DNA of 12,492 nucleotides from an uncultured Clostridia bacterium (lineage in GTDB: Bacteria; Bacillota; Clostridia; UBA1381), in assembly GCA_934463455.1 (NCBI GenBank), contig CAKSJU010000063.1:1-12492 (forward strand), given 5' to 3'. The notes under the pieces were generated by a model, which saw only the letters and a program-made list of their open reading frames with translations, made no database searches and was not told the DNA's origin. Positions 1-8,092 of this stretch are shown one piece after another. The translations under genes and the position numbers were made by a program. Numbering within the stretch: the first letter of the stretch is position 1; each line of letters opens with the position of its first letter.

Positions 1-815
1 TCCGACAAATCTCCGTATTCAGCTGTTGTCGTTACATACTTAATTGTATGCTCGACATAGTTCTCAACTTCAAGCTCCGCTACATTTTCGGCATTAGCCT
101 CAAGATTTAAATTATCAACCGAAACTTCATCACCGTCTAAATATAATACCGCGGCGGTTGAAGCAACCGGAGGATTTTTCATTGTAACGGTAATTTTTTT
201 ATCCGATGCGGCAAGCGACAGAGTCGGCTTAATTGTATTATTAACTGTTACGCTCTCAAATCCGCTGTTTTCAAGCAAATTATCACCTGTTTCATTGCCG
301 CTTTCGTCCAGCTTTTTAATTGTAATATCGTCAATATAATAACCGTCACTGCGGCTGGTTCCTCTTACAGTAAATGCTCCGCCCGGATTTGTTGCAATGT
401 AGCTGACCTTCCACCAACCGTCCGGCTGTTTTTCTTTTGTAAGCTGGCGTCCCGGTACTTCACCCTCACCCATATTTAGATGTCCCGGCTGAGTACCACC
501 CTCAAAACGAACCTGGATTTGCCAAAATTCATCCGGAACTGCAAAAGTACCGTTTATATACATTGTAACTTTATAATCTCCGGTTTCCACTCCTGCGTTT
601 TTCCACAAATACATGTCGGTGTTTGTTCCGCCGTTAACCTTTAGCGAATATTCGCCGGAATGAGCTTTTTCGTTTGTAACATAACCCACATTTGTATTCT
701 GATATGTCCAATCGTTCGGCGTTCCGGTTTTAATCGCCGTTGCGGCAAGTACCGACGGTAAGCACGAAACCGTCATTGCCGCAGCTAAAAGTGTGCTTAA
801 AATTTTCTTTTTCAT
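1..815 (-). CDS. Exported CBM-like/FN3-like surface protein (C-terminus beyond left edge)
   Basis: The reading frame opens at an ATG (813-815) and stays open to base 1, giving 271 codons of a longer protein. The upstream AGAGAGGAA is a good ribosome binding site. Residues 1-25 form a classic signal peptide: MKKK, a hydrophobic core, then a likely cut after SVLA. A Cys at residue 18 lacks a proper lipobox, so lipoprotein processing is unlikely. Residues about 30-190 look like a jelly-roll carbohydrate-binding module. They contain the phrase AHSGEYSLKV typical of such modules and end with NLLENSGFES, the N-terminal signature of CBM4/9-like domains, which suggests a second module or linker. Residues from about 195 read as an FN3/Ig-like beta-sandwich. 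The layout matches the 687-aa protein at 1128-3191, so the two are probably paralogues that bind polysaccharide at the cell surface. No catalytic domain is visible in this part. The missing C-terminus could hold SLH repeats or an enzyme. Confidence 0.88.
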   Translation of the reverse strand, partial: MKKKILSTLLAAAMTVSCLPSVLAATAIKTGTPNDWTYQNTNVGYVTNEKAHSGEYSLKVNGGTNTDMYLWKNAGVETGDYKVTMYINGTFAVPDEFWQIQVRFEGGTQPGHLNMGEGEVPGRQLTKEKQPDGWWKVSYIATNPGGAFTVRGTSRSDGYYIDDITIKKLDESGNETGDNLLENSGFESVTVNNTIKPTLSLAASDKKITVTMKNPPVASTAAVLYLDGDEVSVDNLNLEANAENVAELEVENYVEHTIKYVTTTAEYGDLS

Positions 816-883
816 AAATGTTCCTCTCTTTCTAAAATATAATTTTGGTAATTGTAAAATTTCATAACGCCGGAATTTTTCAG

Positions 884-980
884 GGGAACAGCCGCATGCA
901 GCTTCTTTTGCGTAAGGGTTTAGCTCCCGGTAATGCCCGGGCAGATTTTTTCTGAAAAACGGTCATGCAAGCTGTCTCCC
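884..980 (-). ncRNA. Candidate structured leader RNA (unassigned family)
   Basis: Read as minus-strand RNA, the two ends pair in a long closing stem. Plus-strand bases 971-980 pair with 884-892 (nine pairs with one bulge and one G-U), and 964-968 pair with 894-898 (five pairs) across a small internal loop. Two hairpins sit inside in direct succession: CAGA/TCTG at 942-954 and CCCGG/CCGGG at 926-941 with a 6-nt loop. A 27-nt single-stranded-looking segment (899-925) follows, with the run AAACCC and a purine-rich stretch. The block is GC-rich while its flanks are AT-rich. It ends 68 nt before the start codon of the left-edge gene, a usual place for a riboswitch or other cis-regulatory RNA. I compared it from memory with common riboswitch consensus sequences (c-di-GMP-I, c-di-GMP-II, SAM-I, lysine, TPP, FMN, fluoride, preQ1) and found no match. 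It could also be the end of an unrecognised small RNA. Confidence 0.4.
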
Positions 981-1106
981 GAATTGCAAACACATTTATC
1001 ACAATTTATTTTCAGTTCCGAACTCACAAACCAAAACAAATTATTTGACATTAAATATGTTCCTTTATTCTCCGTTATTCCATTTTACAATTACACATAT
1101 AATAAT

Positions 1107-1125
1107 AAAATCACTGATTGATTTT
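1107..1125 (-). terminator. Weak hairpin after the 687-aa protein gene
   Basis: Two base pairs beyond the stop codon, AAAATCA and TGATTTT (7-nt arms, 5-nt loop) form a hairpin followed on the minus strand by ATTATTATA. The stem is AT-rich and there is no clean U-run, so termination would be inefficient. Read-through into the left-edge gene is possible. Confidence 0.3.
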
Positions 1126-1127
1126 TA

Positions 1128-3191
1128 TTATTCCGTAAATAATGTATAGGGCGACAAGATATTCATTGTTTCAAAATCGTCCCATACATATGCCGAAATT
1201 GTATAATCTCCGTCATCGATATTCGGGATATTGAGCGTTAATTCGACATCTTCGCTTGCGCCCTGAGCAAGGTCAAACTTTCCGGCTGCCGCTTTGACAA
1301 TCATATTTCCTTTTTTGACAAAAGCCATAACCTCTGCCTTAAATCCGTCCGGTTGTTTGATATTTTCAAGCTTAATTTTCACCTTATTGTCACCGGCAAT
1401 TACTTTTCCGTCACCGTTTAAGCTTGCTTTTCCTATGCGATACTGCGGTGCAACCGTTGCAACTTTGCAAATTGTTTTTTCCGATTCTACCAGGCTTGCG
1501 GAAACGCTCGATACCGCAAATGTGTACTCGGTATCGTTTCCGAGACTCGATACGGTTATATTATTTTTCCCGGCTGCGTCAAATGTACCTATATTTACAT
1601 ATTTTCCGTCAACAAGCATATAAAGCTTGATATAAGCGTCGTCGGATTTGCTCCATGAAAGCGTTGCCTTTCCGTCTCCGCCCTCGCCCGTCAGGGAAGC
1701 AATCGGCGTAGGCTCGGCATTTATAACATCACTTTCAAAGTCCGGATTTTTAATAAGGTTTTCACCTATTTTGTTTCCGTTTTCGTCAAGCTCATAGCAC
1801 TCGAAATCATCCAGCCAAATTGCATATGTGGGCCGGTCAATGTTTATCATGAAATCACTGCCGTTTTCGCTCCCGTCCGGAACCTTTATAAACTCATACT
1901 TCTTCCAGCCGTGAGTTTTATCCTCCGTCACATAAACTCTGTCACCCGGATAACCCTCGTATTTCGACCACGCATAGCTTGTTGACCATGTATTGGCTTC
2001 CTCCGCTCTTGTCCAAAAGCTGAAACGATACTTATGTCCTTTTTTAAGAGCTACCGCCTGCTTAAAATTAACATACAAAGAAGACTGCTGACTATATCTG
2101 AAGAACAATCTTACCGACGCTTCTCCCGAATGTGCAACATTTTCGTCCACCGCAGCTCTTCCCGGGGTACTCGTCCATGAAGCGTTTTTCTCATAATTCG
2201 CAACCCAAGCTGTAGGACTCTTTGCATATGAGCTAACGTTTGAAAACAAATACTCTGTTTTTCTGCCGTCGGTAAATTCTGTTACAAGCTTATAATAATA
2301 TTTCGCGTCAGCGTCAAGTCCCTCTATTTTCGCCGTACACCACGCACCCGATGTTTTTGAATTATCATTACTTACCAAAACATCTTCCCCGTTAACGGTT
2401 TCATAAATTCCGACAGATTTAATATTTGCCGATGCAGCATTCTGCCATGAAACTTCAAGCAATGTACCGCCGCTGTATACAAATACTCCTCTCGGATAAT
2501 CGTTGTGATAATTTTCCAGAGTGCTGTAGTCCTCGCCTTTCGGGACCTCTGTCTGCTCTACCGTGACATCTTCAAAGCCGCCGTCTGACAGCATATTGGT
2601 TTGATTCTCGCCATATACCTTAACATCGTCCAAATATGCAACCGTCGTTTTATGCGTACTCTTTATATGGAATTTTTCACCCTCTTTGCAGGGGAGTGTT
2701 CCGGAATATTTTGTCCACTCGCCGTCAGCCTCCGCAGAAAAAATCCTTGCTCCGCTTTTTCTCGCTGACAGCTTTAAAAATCCGCCGGTTGCGGGAGCTT
2801 CAATGTCGCCGAAGCCCACAAAAATTCCGTTTTCGTCAAAATCGCCTTTTAAGTAAAACTCAACCGTATATTCGCCCGCTTTGGGAGTTAAATCCGTTTT
2901 CGGAGCAAACTCCGTAAAGGTGTAGTTTTGCTTTTTTAATCTTGTATTTACAAATTTAATACTGTATTCGCCGCTTCTTTTATCCTCTGTCGTAACCGAA
3001 GCGTTTCGCATTTCGTCCGTTGAGGGAATATATCCCCCGGCTATCATGCCCTGCTGTGCTTCGGTAGGCTCACCGTAGGAAATGTTCCATGAATTAAGCG
3101 TTGTTGTTGTTTTATAATCTCTTGCAAATGCCGGCACTCCGGACAGCATTGTCAAAGAAATTACAAATGATAAAATTCTGTTCCTTTTCAC
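1128..3191 (-). CDS. Exported multi-domain CBM-like/FN3-like protein
   Basis: This gene encodes 687 aa from a GTG start with a very strong ribosome binding site (AAGGAGGG, 7 nt upstream) that overlaps the stop codon of the preceding gene. The 13-nt spacing implies translational coupling. Residues 1-23 are a signal peptide ending PAFA. Two jelly-roll CBM-like modules follow, at about 65-210 (ending NMLSDGGFED) and about 335-490 (ending NLIKNPDFES). Each contains a SGE-x-S sheet motif and a YLDDV/WLDDF strand typical of CBM4/9-like folds. FN3-like domains lie at about 222-325 and 493-580. Residues 584-687 form a C-terminal beta-domain ending in a DGDYTISAYVWDDFETM motif, a type common at the ends of clostridial exported proteins. 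No catalytic residues or SLH repeats are evident. The likely role is binding of plant polysaccharide at the cell surface. The exact ligand cannot be read from the sequence. Confidence 0.9.
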   Translation of the reverse strand: MKRNRILSFVISLTMLSGVPAFARDYKTTTTLNSWNISYGEPTEAQQGMIAGGYIPSTDEMRNASVTTEDKRSGEYSIKFVNTRLKKQNYTFTEFAPKTDLTPKAGEYTVEFYLKGDFDENGIFVGFGDIEAPATGGFLKLSARKSGARIFSAEADGEWTKYSGTLPCKEGEKFHIKSTHKTTVAYLDDVKVYGENQTNMLSDGGFEDVTVEQTEVPKGEDYSTLENYHNDYPRGVFVYSGGTLLEVSWQNAASANIKSVGIYETVNGEDVLVSNDNSKTSGAWCTAKIEGLDADAKYYYKLVTEFTDGRKTEYLFSNVSSYAKSPTAWVANYEKNASWTSTPGRAAVDENVAHSGEASVRLFFRYSQQSSLYVNFKQAVALKKGHKYRFSFWTRAEEANTWSTSYAWSKYEGYPGDRVYVTEDKTHGWKKYEFIKVPDGSENGSDFMINIDRPTYAIWLDDFECYELDENGNKIGENLIKNPDFESDVINAEPTPIASLTGEGGDGKATLSWSKSDDAYIKLYMLVDGKYVNIGTFDAAGKNNITVSSLGNDTEYTFAVSSVSASLVESEKTICKVATVAPQYRIGKASLNGDGKVIAGDNKVKIKLENIKQPDGFKAEVMAFVKKGNMIVKAAAGKFDLAQGASEDVELTLNIPNIDDGDYTISAYVWDDFETMNILSPYTLFTE

Positions 3192-3204
3192 GTCTGTTCC
3201 CTCC

Positions 3205-5718
3205 TTATCTTATAACAACTACATCTGTCAAGCTTGCATATTCATTGTTCATTACAACATAATCTCCTGTCATAATATCGGAAAAGCTTATTGTCTGCAC
3301 GCCTTTTTTGCTTTTTTCAACAAGATATACTTTTACGCTTGATTTTTCTTCGGGTCTCGGCTTAAAGACAACATTTCCGTATTCTCCGCAATCTGTCAGT
3401 ATGCTCATAGTTTCCACATCCGTCTTTTTAACCTGCCCTACCGCAACGCCGCCGTAGTTCCAGTTCAAAGATTTAACATTGCCGCTGCTCGAAGCATATA
3501 TTTTAGTTATATCAACAACTCTGTTTCGTTTATCGGTATACAGTCTTAATACGTCGCCTCTTTCTATTCCGTCAAACAAAGAATTGTTTTTCGCCATGAC
3601 CGAATAGTCACTGTAAGCTCCGTACTGTCCGAAAAGAACGGTTTTAACCTCATCCTCGGAATCAACTCCCTTGGAAACGTATGATACCACAAACAAATTG
3701 TCCGCTTTTGTTCCGCTTGTCTTATCGTTCATAACAATGCAGTCGCTTGTATAAAATTCATCCGTATTATACGGAGTAACCGTATAAACCTGGTCCTCCT
3801 TAATGGATCCGTTCACGCCGTAATCATCCGGATTTGTGGTAAGAATTTCCGGCATTATAAAAATTGTCGCAGTCGGTGCAAGATACAGACCAAGGTAATT
3901 TTGCTCTCCGAAAACCTTTGTTTTCCAGCGATAACAGCCTGTTACCGGATTTCCGACCGTTAATTTATTTTTTATAGGCTTCTGTGACGAAACAGCAAGC
4001 TTCAGCGTATCCACTTTGCCCTCGCTGTCGCAGGAGAGCTGTACCACCTGCGTCGGAACTTTACCCTTTGCGTTTGCAATTCTGTCAAACAAGTCCGCCG
4101 CCTTGAGCCTATCGCCGTCGCAGTCCGAATCGTAAAGCTTTGTTTTGTTTTTCAAGGTTGTTTCGTACCAATCGCCGTACTTATCCATATATTTAATTCT
4201 GACGATTTCCTCATCCATATCGTCTTTCCAGAGCTTTAACATTATTGCATAGTCAACACCCTTTGAAGAAACCTCCGATACAGCGGCAATCCGTCCGTTA
4301 ATATCAAAATAAAAGGTATAGCTTCCGCCGAGCAGCAATTCGGGAATCGGATTACCGGATGCGTTCAATGCCTTTTTGAAGTTTTCGTCAAGGTCATATT
4401 CATCTCCGTCAATCACATATGTATCATCATTTATTCTTTCAAGATCACCGTTTAATTGTTCGTTCGACACATATACATTTCTTATCGGATTTGCACCCTT
4501 GGAGGTTGCGACAGACAATACCGTCCAGGGCTTGATTTCCGGTGCGGCAGTTCTTTCTTCGTCCGCATAAAAATACACTTTATAATCATCGGATTCCGGG
4601 TCAATATCAATATTTGTCACCGCTCCGTCATAGCTGTATTTATTTACAACCTTACCGTCGTAACTTGTAATATAAGAAACAACTATATTTTCGTACGATG
4701 TAACAAAAGCAACGTCATATGTTCCGTCTTCGTTGTTATCAATCAGTCTGATATTGTTTTCTTCCGCAAAAAAGTCTTCCCTTGAGTAGTTAAAATACGC
4801 CTGTCCGTTATAAATAACCTTAATCGCGGGATCAAGCTTTGCTCTTTGGTTTTTCTCGTTTTCGTCTTCATATTTGATAAATCCGAAATTGCTGTCAACC
4901 TCTGCTGTATCGCTTCCCTTAAATTCAACTATATCATTATCCTCCGGCACAATCGCTCTCAGGCTGTAGTAGCCTTGGCTCTTTTCTTTATAGAATACCC
5001 TTGCGTTTTGTCCCAGATAATCAACGATGTAATTACCGTCTTTGTTGATTTTAACTCCGCCCGCAATTATAGCATTGGCATTTTCTCCCTCTTCGGCAGT
5101 AAGCGCCGTATCTCCGTTATCGGAAATAATACCTGTCAATTCATATATTTTTCTGTAACGGGAAAGAATTGTTTCATTATTATTGGTTGTAATCTCCAAT
5201 TTTGTACCGTCATATTTATAGTCCGTTATTTCTGCGTCAATCAGGTTATACAAAAGCTTAACCATTGCGCCCGCCGTCAGAGTATCGGTATATTTTAAAT
5301 CAATACCCTTATTCAATTTTCTCTCGCTTGCTTTATTCATATATGCCGATATATCCGAATATCCCGCCGCAAGCTCGGTATATCCGCCTGCTCTGACCGC
5401 AATCTTTAACGCATTTTCAAAAGAGATAAGCTCTTCCGCATTAAAGGTTGCGTCGTTATCGATAAGGCTTGCGGACTTACCGTATTTAACAACATCTCTC
5501 GATTTGTCTTCGCTCATGAAATTTTCAACAGCTTCAAGAAATTCTCCGCTTGTAACGCTTGCTTTTTCGCTGTAATTCTCCTCAAAAGTATCCGGAAGAA
5601 TATCCAGAGAAACGAGCGTACCTGCTTTTACATCGGACGCTTCATCATATGCAGCCATAACTCCCACGCACGGAAGCATTGATATTATTGATAATAAAGC
5701 TATTATTTTTTTTAACAT
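3205..5718 (-). CDS. Exported SLH-like surface protein, 837 aa, function unknown
   Basis: The gene starts at ATG 5716-5718 behind GGAG, 14 nt after the preceding stop. Residues 1-23 are a signal peptide (MLKKIIALLSIISMLP..MAA). Residues about 30-165 hold three degenerate SLH-like repeats. The clearest are around 99-116 (SFENALKIAVRAGGYTEL) and 119-162 (YSDI, ASERKLNKGID, LLYNLIDAEI), which keep SLH spacing but lack the usual TRAE-type turn. Residue 185 onward (RYRKIYELTGIIS, then DYLGQNARVFYKE) matches a layout I know from clostridial proteins annotated only as S-layer homology domain-containing. The remaining 600 or so residues look beta-rich and acidic, with no recognised enzyme motif. The protein probably sits in the cell-wall layer with the 548-aa SLH protein upstream and the CBM-like protein downstream. 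Whether the degenerate SLH repeats still bind pyruvylated wall polymer is uncertain. Confidence 0.87.
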   Translation of the reverse strand: MLKKIIALLSIISMLPCVGVMAAYDEASDVKAGTLVSLDILPDTFEENYSEKASVTSGEFLEAVENFMSEDKSRDVVKYGKSASLIDNDATFNAEELISFENALKIAVRAGGYTELAAGYSDISAYMNKASERKLNKGIDLKYTDTLTAGAMVKLLYNLIDAEITDYKYDGTKLEITTNNNETILSRYRKIYELTGIISDNGDTALTAEEGENANAIIAGGVKINKDGNYIVDYLGQNARVFYKEKSQGYYSLRAIVPEDNDIVEFKGSDTAEVDSNFGFIKYEDENEKNQRAKLDPAIKVIYNGQAYFNYSREDFFAEENNIRLIDNNEDGTYDVAFVTSYENIVVSYITSYDGKVVNKYSYDGAVTNIDIDPESDDYKVYFYADEERTAAPEIKPWTVLSVATSKGANPIRNVYVSNEQLNGDLERINDDTYVIDGDEYDLDENFKKALNASGNPIPELLLGGSYTFYFDINGRIAAVSEVSSKGVDYAIMLKLWKDDMDEEIVRIKYMDKYGDWYETTLKNKTKLYDSDCDGDRLKAADLFDRIANAKGKVPTQVVQLSCDSEGKVDTLKLAVSSQKPIKNKLTVGNPVTGCYRWKTKVFGEQNYLGLYLAPTATIFIMPEILTTNPDDYGVNGSIKEDQVYTVTPYNTDEFYTSDCIVMNDKTSGTKADNLFVVSYVSKGVDSEDEVKTVLFGQYGAYSDYSVMAKNNSLFDGIERGDVLRLYTDKRNRVVDITKIYASSSGNVKSLNWNYGGVAVGQVKKTDVETMSILTDCGEYGNVVFKPRPEEKSSVKVYLVEKSKKGVQTISFSDIMTGDYVVMNNEYASLTDVVVIR

Positions 5719-5732
5719 TTCAATTCTCCATT

Positions 5733-7379
5733 CTACTTTTTAACTATATTGTAAATAAGCTGTGCCGCTTCCGCTCTGGTTGTATATTTCATCGGTTCTA
5801 TCATTTTGTTTTCATTTCCCGAGACAATACCCTTTTCGTACAAGGTTTTAACCGCTTCCTTAGCGTAATCGCTTACCGCATCAAAGTCGGAAAGCTCATC
5901 CGCTGTGCGTATTCCGTTTTTATCATCGGTCAGCACCCTTGCAATCATTACCATCATGTCCTGTCTTGTAATATAATTGCCTATACCGAAGGTATCCTCA
6001 GATATTCCGTAGACAATTCCTCTTTCGAATGCCGTCGCAACATACGGATAATACCACGCATCCTCCGTAACATCGGAGAATTTACAAATTCCGTTCAGCT
6101 CGCTTGTCTGAGATTTCATAAGCATGGTTATAAATTCTTCTCTTGTAACATTATTTGAGGGGCAAAATTCATTTTTGTTCACTCCCGATACTATACCTTT
6201 TTTATAAAGGTATGTAACAGCTTCTTTTGCCCAGCTGTTTTTAACATCATCAAAAACAAAATCTTCTTCGGTAACGGTTGTTCCCGTGATTGTTGAAACT
6301 GTTCCGTTAGATGAGCTTCCCGCCGACGACTTTGATGAATTACCGCTTGAACCGCCGCCTCCGGTCGAGCCGCCTCCGCCCGCCGTATTTGTATTCGGTG
6401 TTTCCGAAACAGCTTTTGCAAATACAGCCGCAAACTCCTCTTTTGTTGACACGCTCTTTTGAGAAAGCTGTCTTACTATATTTTCACATACCGCAATTTT
6501 ACTTGCGTCGGTATATCCGTTAAATTGAACATATGCGCTGTCGGCTGTTATTCCCAGCAACGCTCCGTTATTCGAAATATATCCCAATACTTCGTTATAT
6601 CTTGCTTTATTGAGCTTATAAAGAATGTTTGCAAGCGTATATTCATCATCAAATTTGTCAGCCGACGGCTTTTGTGCTTTGATATAATTATCTATAAACG
6701 CTTTTTGCTCACTGTCGGTTATATCCTTGTATTTTACCGAATTATATTCGTTATTTAACATTTCCAATGCTGCGGAAGTATGCTCCGAATGGTTTGCAGT
6801 TATTTTTTCGGCAAGAAGCAATTGGCATTGTCTTATTACCGTTGCTTCCGACTTAGCCGCGGAGGCAATCCTTGCGGCAAATTCATTTTTTTCAGCTGCC
6901 GTCAAAAGATTGTAAAGCTCTGCTTTTATTCCCAGATTATCCGCGGACACCTTATAGTCATTGTTGTTTTCCAAAGCATCGTATATATCTTCCGCCGAGG
7001 TTGCTCCGGCAAGAAATTCAACAAATTGACGGCGCGTATCTTCTCCGGTAAAGTCAAATTCACCCGCTTCCGTTCCCATAACATATACTGTATAAGCTCC
7101 GTTTGAGGATACTCCCGAACGGTTTTCCGGAATTTCAAGCGTAAATTTTATTTTTTTGTCGTCTCCCACCTTTACCTCTTCTACCGCGAAGGCATTTTCC
7201 GCTTGCTTGCTCTCACCGTTTTTCAATACCGAAACCGAAACGGTTTTTCCGCTTTCATACGCAGTATCTATTGTGATATTGAGCTTGTTCCCGCTGCATT
7301 CCGGCGATATTTTCGGTGCCGCATATACGTTCATTTGCAGTGCTGCAATTACCGCCAAAGCAAAAATTTTCTTCTTCAT
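5733..7379 (-). CDS. SLH-domain cell-wall-anchored surface protein, 548 aa
   Basis: The ATG start (7377-7379) follows AGAGAGGAA, almost the same leader as the left-edge gene. Residues 1-21 are a signal peptide ending VYA. Residues about 22-115 form a small beta-domain. Residues 115-330 are mainly helical (AAEKNEFAARIASAAKSEA and similar), with no recognised function. A flexible Gly/Ser-rich linker spans about 330-368, including GGGGSTGGGGSSG. Three canonical SLH repeats then run to the end, at about 371-424, 430-489 and 494-548. Each has the FDDV/FSDV/FDAV start, the A-x-x-x-L/A-x-x-x-GIV core and an ITR/TTRAE-type turn. SLH triplets bind pyruvylated secondary wall polysaccharide, so this protein is anchored with its N-terminal part facing outward. 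It is the first intact gene of the operon and is followed after 13-14 nt each by two more exported proteins. Confidence 0.93.
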   Translation of the reverse strand: MKKKIFALAVIAALQMNVYAAPKISPECSGNKLNITIDTAYESGKTVSVSVLKNGESKQAENAFAVEEVKVGDDKKIKFTLEIPENRSGVSSNGAYTVYVMGTEAGEFDFTGEDTRRQFVEFLAGATSAEDIYDALENNNDYKVSADNLGIKAELYNLLTAAEKNEFAARIASAAKSEATVIRQCQLLLAEKITANHSEHTSAALEMLNNEYNSVKYKDITDSEQKAFIDNYIKAQKPSADKFDDEYTLANILYKLNKARYNEVLGYISNNGALLGITADSAYVQFNGYTDASKIAVCENIVRQLSQKSVSTKEEFAAVFAKAVSETPNTNTAGGGGSTGGGGSSGNSSKSSAGSSSNGTVSTITGTTVTEEDFVFDDVKNSWAKEAVTYLYKKGIVSGVNKNEFCPSNNVTREEFITMLMKSQTSELNGICKFSDVTEDAWYYPYVATAFERGIVYGISEDTFGIGNYITRQDMMVMIARVLTDDKNGIRTADELSDFDAVSDYAKEAVKTLYEKGIVSGNENKMIEPMKYTTRAEAAQLIYNIVKK

Positions 7380-7414
7380 TGAATTTCCTCTCTTTCATCT
7401 CATTATAATGCCGT

Positions 7415-7770
7415 TTATTCTATATTCTCATAATTTTTGATAACTGCCACATGATTTTGTTTAAGTGTAAAGTTTTTTAGGTTTACATTTGATCTTGTAT
7501 AAAAATTATTCTCATCAATCAAATATACATCAAATTCTTCACTTAAATTTGTTTTTATTTCAGCATCCTTTTCAGAGCAATTCGACAGCACTGCTGTTTT
7601 TTTCCGTTTCTAATAAGTAAAATTACCCATTCCGATGAATTTGTTTTTTTATTGAATTTCGGTATAACCACTTTATCCGCATCCGTCTTTTTTGCTTCCG
7701 CTATCGCCGCTTGGATGCGCTCGCTGTCACTCCCGCTAAAATCATTCGGTATATAAAAATCCTAAGGCAT
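7415..7770 (-). pseudogene. Decayed glycoside hydrolase remnant at operon head
   Basis: An ATG at 7768-7770 with GGAGG nine bases upstream opens a frame that meets TAG at codon 3. Ignoring that stop, the frame reads DFYIPNDFSGSDSERIQAAI and on to KVVIPKFNKK, which resembles the N-terminus of right-handed beta-helix glycosidases (GH28/pectate-lyase-like). After about 45 codons the sequence changes to what looks like the extreme C-terminal beta-domain of a glycoside hydrolase (TAVLSNCSEK, FDVYLIDENN, NFTLKQNHVAVIKN) in the next frame, ending TAA at 7415-7417. Adding one A to the run of seven A residues at about 7600-7606 would join the two frames, giving 118 codons. The remnant therefore shows a nonsense codon, a 1-nt deletion, and probably a large internal deletion that brought the two gene ends together. 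It lies 35 nt upstream of the 548-aa SLH gene and directly behind a consensus promoter. Family identity is from memory of conserved phrases. Confidence 0.68.
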
Positions 7771-7881
7771 ACTCTGTTTCCTCCGTTTCTTTTTGCGCAA
7801 ATCATAAAACAAGAAATCAAAAATTTCCAAATAAATGCTGCAAGCACTTCTGTGTATAATACAGTTATATATAGCAATTAT

Positions 7882-7898
7882 TTGTATAAATCTTACAA
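7882..7898. promoter_or_regulatory. Possible operator at operon start site
   Basis: The inverted repeat TTGTA-N7-TACAA covers the predicted transcription start of the minus-strand operon, where a repressor would block initiation. The arms are only 5 bp in an AT-rich region, so chance is a real alternative. Confidence 0.25.
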
Positions 7899-7901
7899 TT
7901 A

Positions 7902-7931
7902 ATTATATCACCCTCTCTCATCATTTGTCAA
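7902..7931 (-). promoter_or_regulatory. Sigma-A promoter of the surface-protein operon
   Basis: On the minus strand TTGACA (7926-7931) and TATAAT (7902-7907), both perfect consensus, are separated by 18 bp. Transcription would begin near 7895 and leave a leader of about 125 nt before the start codon of the hydrolase remnant. This is the best promoter match in the window and should drive the remnant and the three surface-protein genes. Confidence 0.75.
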
Positions 7932-7990
7932 TAATCATTATTTTCCAAGCTATCATTTTTTGATAACCAATTTTTGAATATTTATTAAAT

Positions 7991-8015
7991 TCTTTTATTT
8001 CCAAGAAATAAAAGA
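7991..8015. repeat. Perfect 25-bp dyad between divergent promoters
   Basis: TCTTTTATTTC and its exact reverse complement GAAATAAAAGA are separated by CAA, giving 11-bp arms. No long T-run follows directly on either strand and no gene ends nearby, so an intrinsic terminator is unlikely. It lies about 85 bp outside the -35 box of the hydrolase gene and about 60 bp outside that of the surface operon, so a regulator bound here could act on both. The string TTTCCAAG inside it recurs at 7942-7949, and ATTTCCAA occurs at 7823-7830. Confidence 0.5.
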
Positions 8016-8092
8016 TAGTTTTACTCTTTTTTTTGAAAAATAGTAAATTTTACTTTTGTCGGATTTTCTCACCTTTTCTCTTATTTTAGGTA

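Larger units (their letters stand above)
816..1127 (-). other. 312-nt gap upstream of the left-edge gene
   Basis: This gap lies between two minus-strand genes. It holds a weak AT-rich hairpin next to the upstream stop (1107-1125), an AT-rich stretch without a convincing promoter match (about 981-1106), a GC-rich potentially structured block (884-980), and a final AT-rich leader with the ribosome binding site of the left-edge gene. No credible gene is present. The plus-strand frame at 933-1121 has no ribosome binding site and recognisable protein features are absent. Confidence 0.6.

Noticed and set aside
884..980. Assignment of the structured element to the c-di-GMP-I riboswitch
   Set aside because: ACGCAAAAG and GCTAAACCC resemble pieces of that consensus, but their order is wrong and the GGCAAACC/GAAA tetraloop part is missing.
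933..1121. Plus-strand 62-codon open frame in the gap
   Set aside because: It has no ribosome binding site, no recognisable protein features, and overlaps the structured block and the AT-rich leader.
4846..5298. Plus-strand 150-codon open frame
   Set aside because: It lies wholly antisense to the well-supported 837-aa surface protein gene, has a Phe/Ile/Cys-rich shadow composition and lacks a ribosome binding site.
7711..7902. Plus-strand 63-codon open frame between the divergent promoters
   Set aside because: It is antisense to the hydrolase remnant and its leader, has no ribosome binding site and its composition looks non-coding.
7991..8015. The 25-bp dyad as an intrinsic terminator
   Set aside because: The stem is AT-rich, no U-run follows directly, and neither flanking gene ends here because both start away from it.
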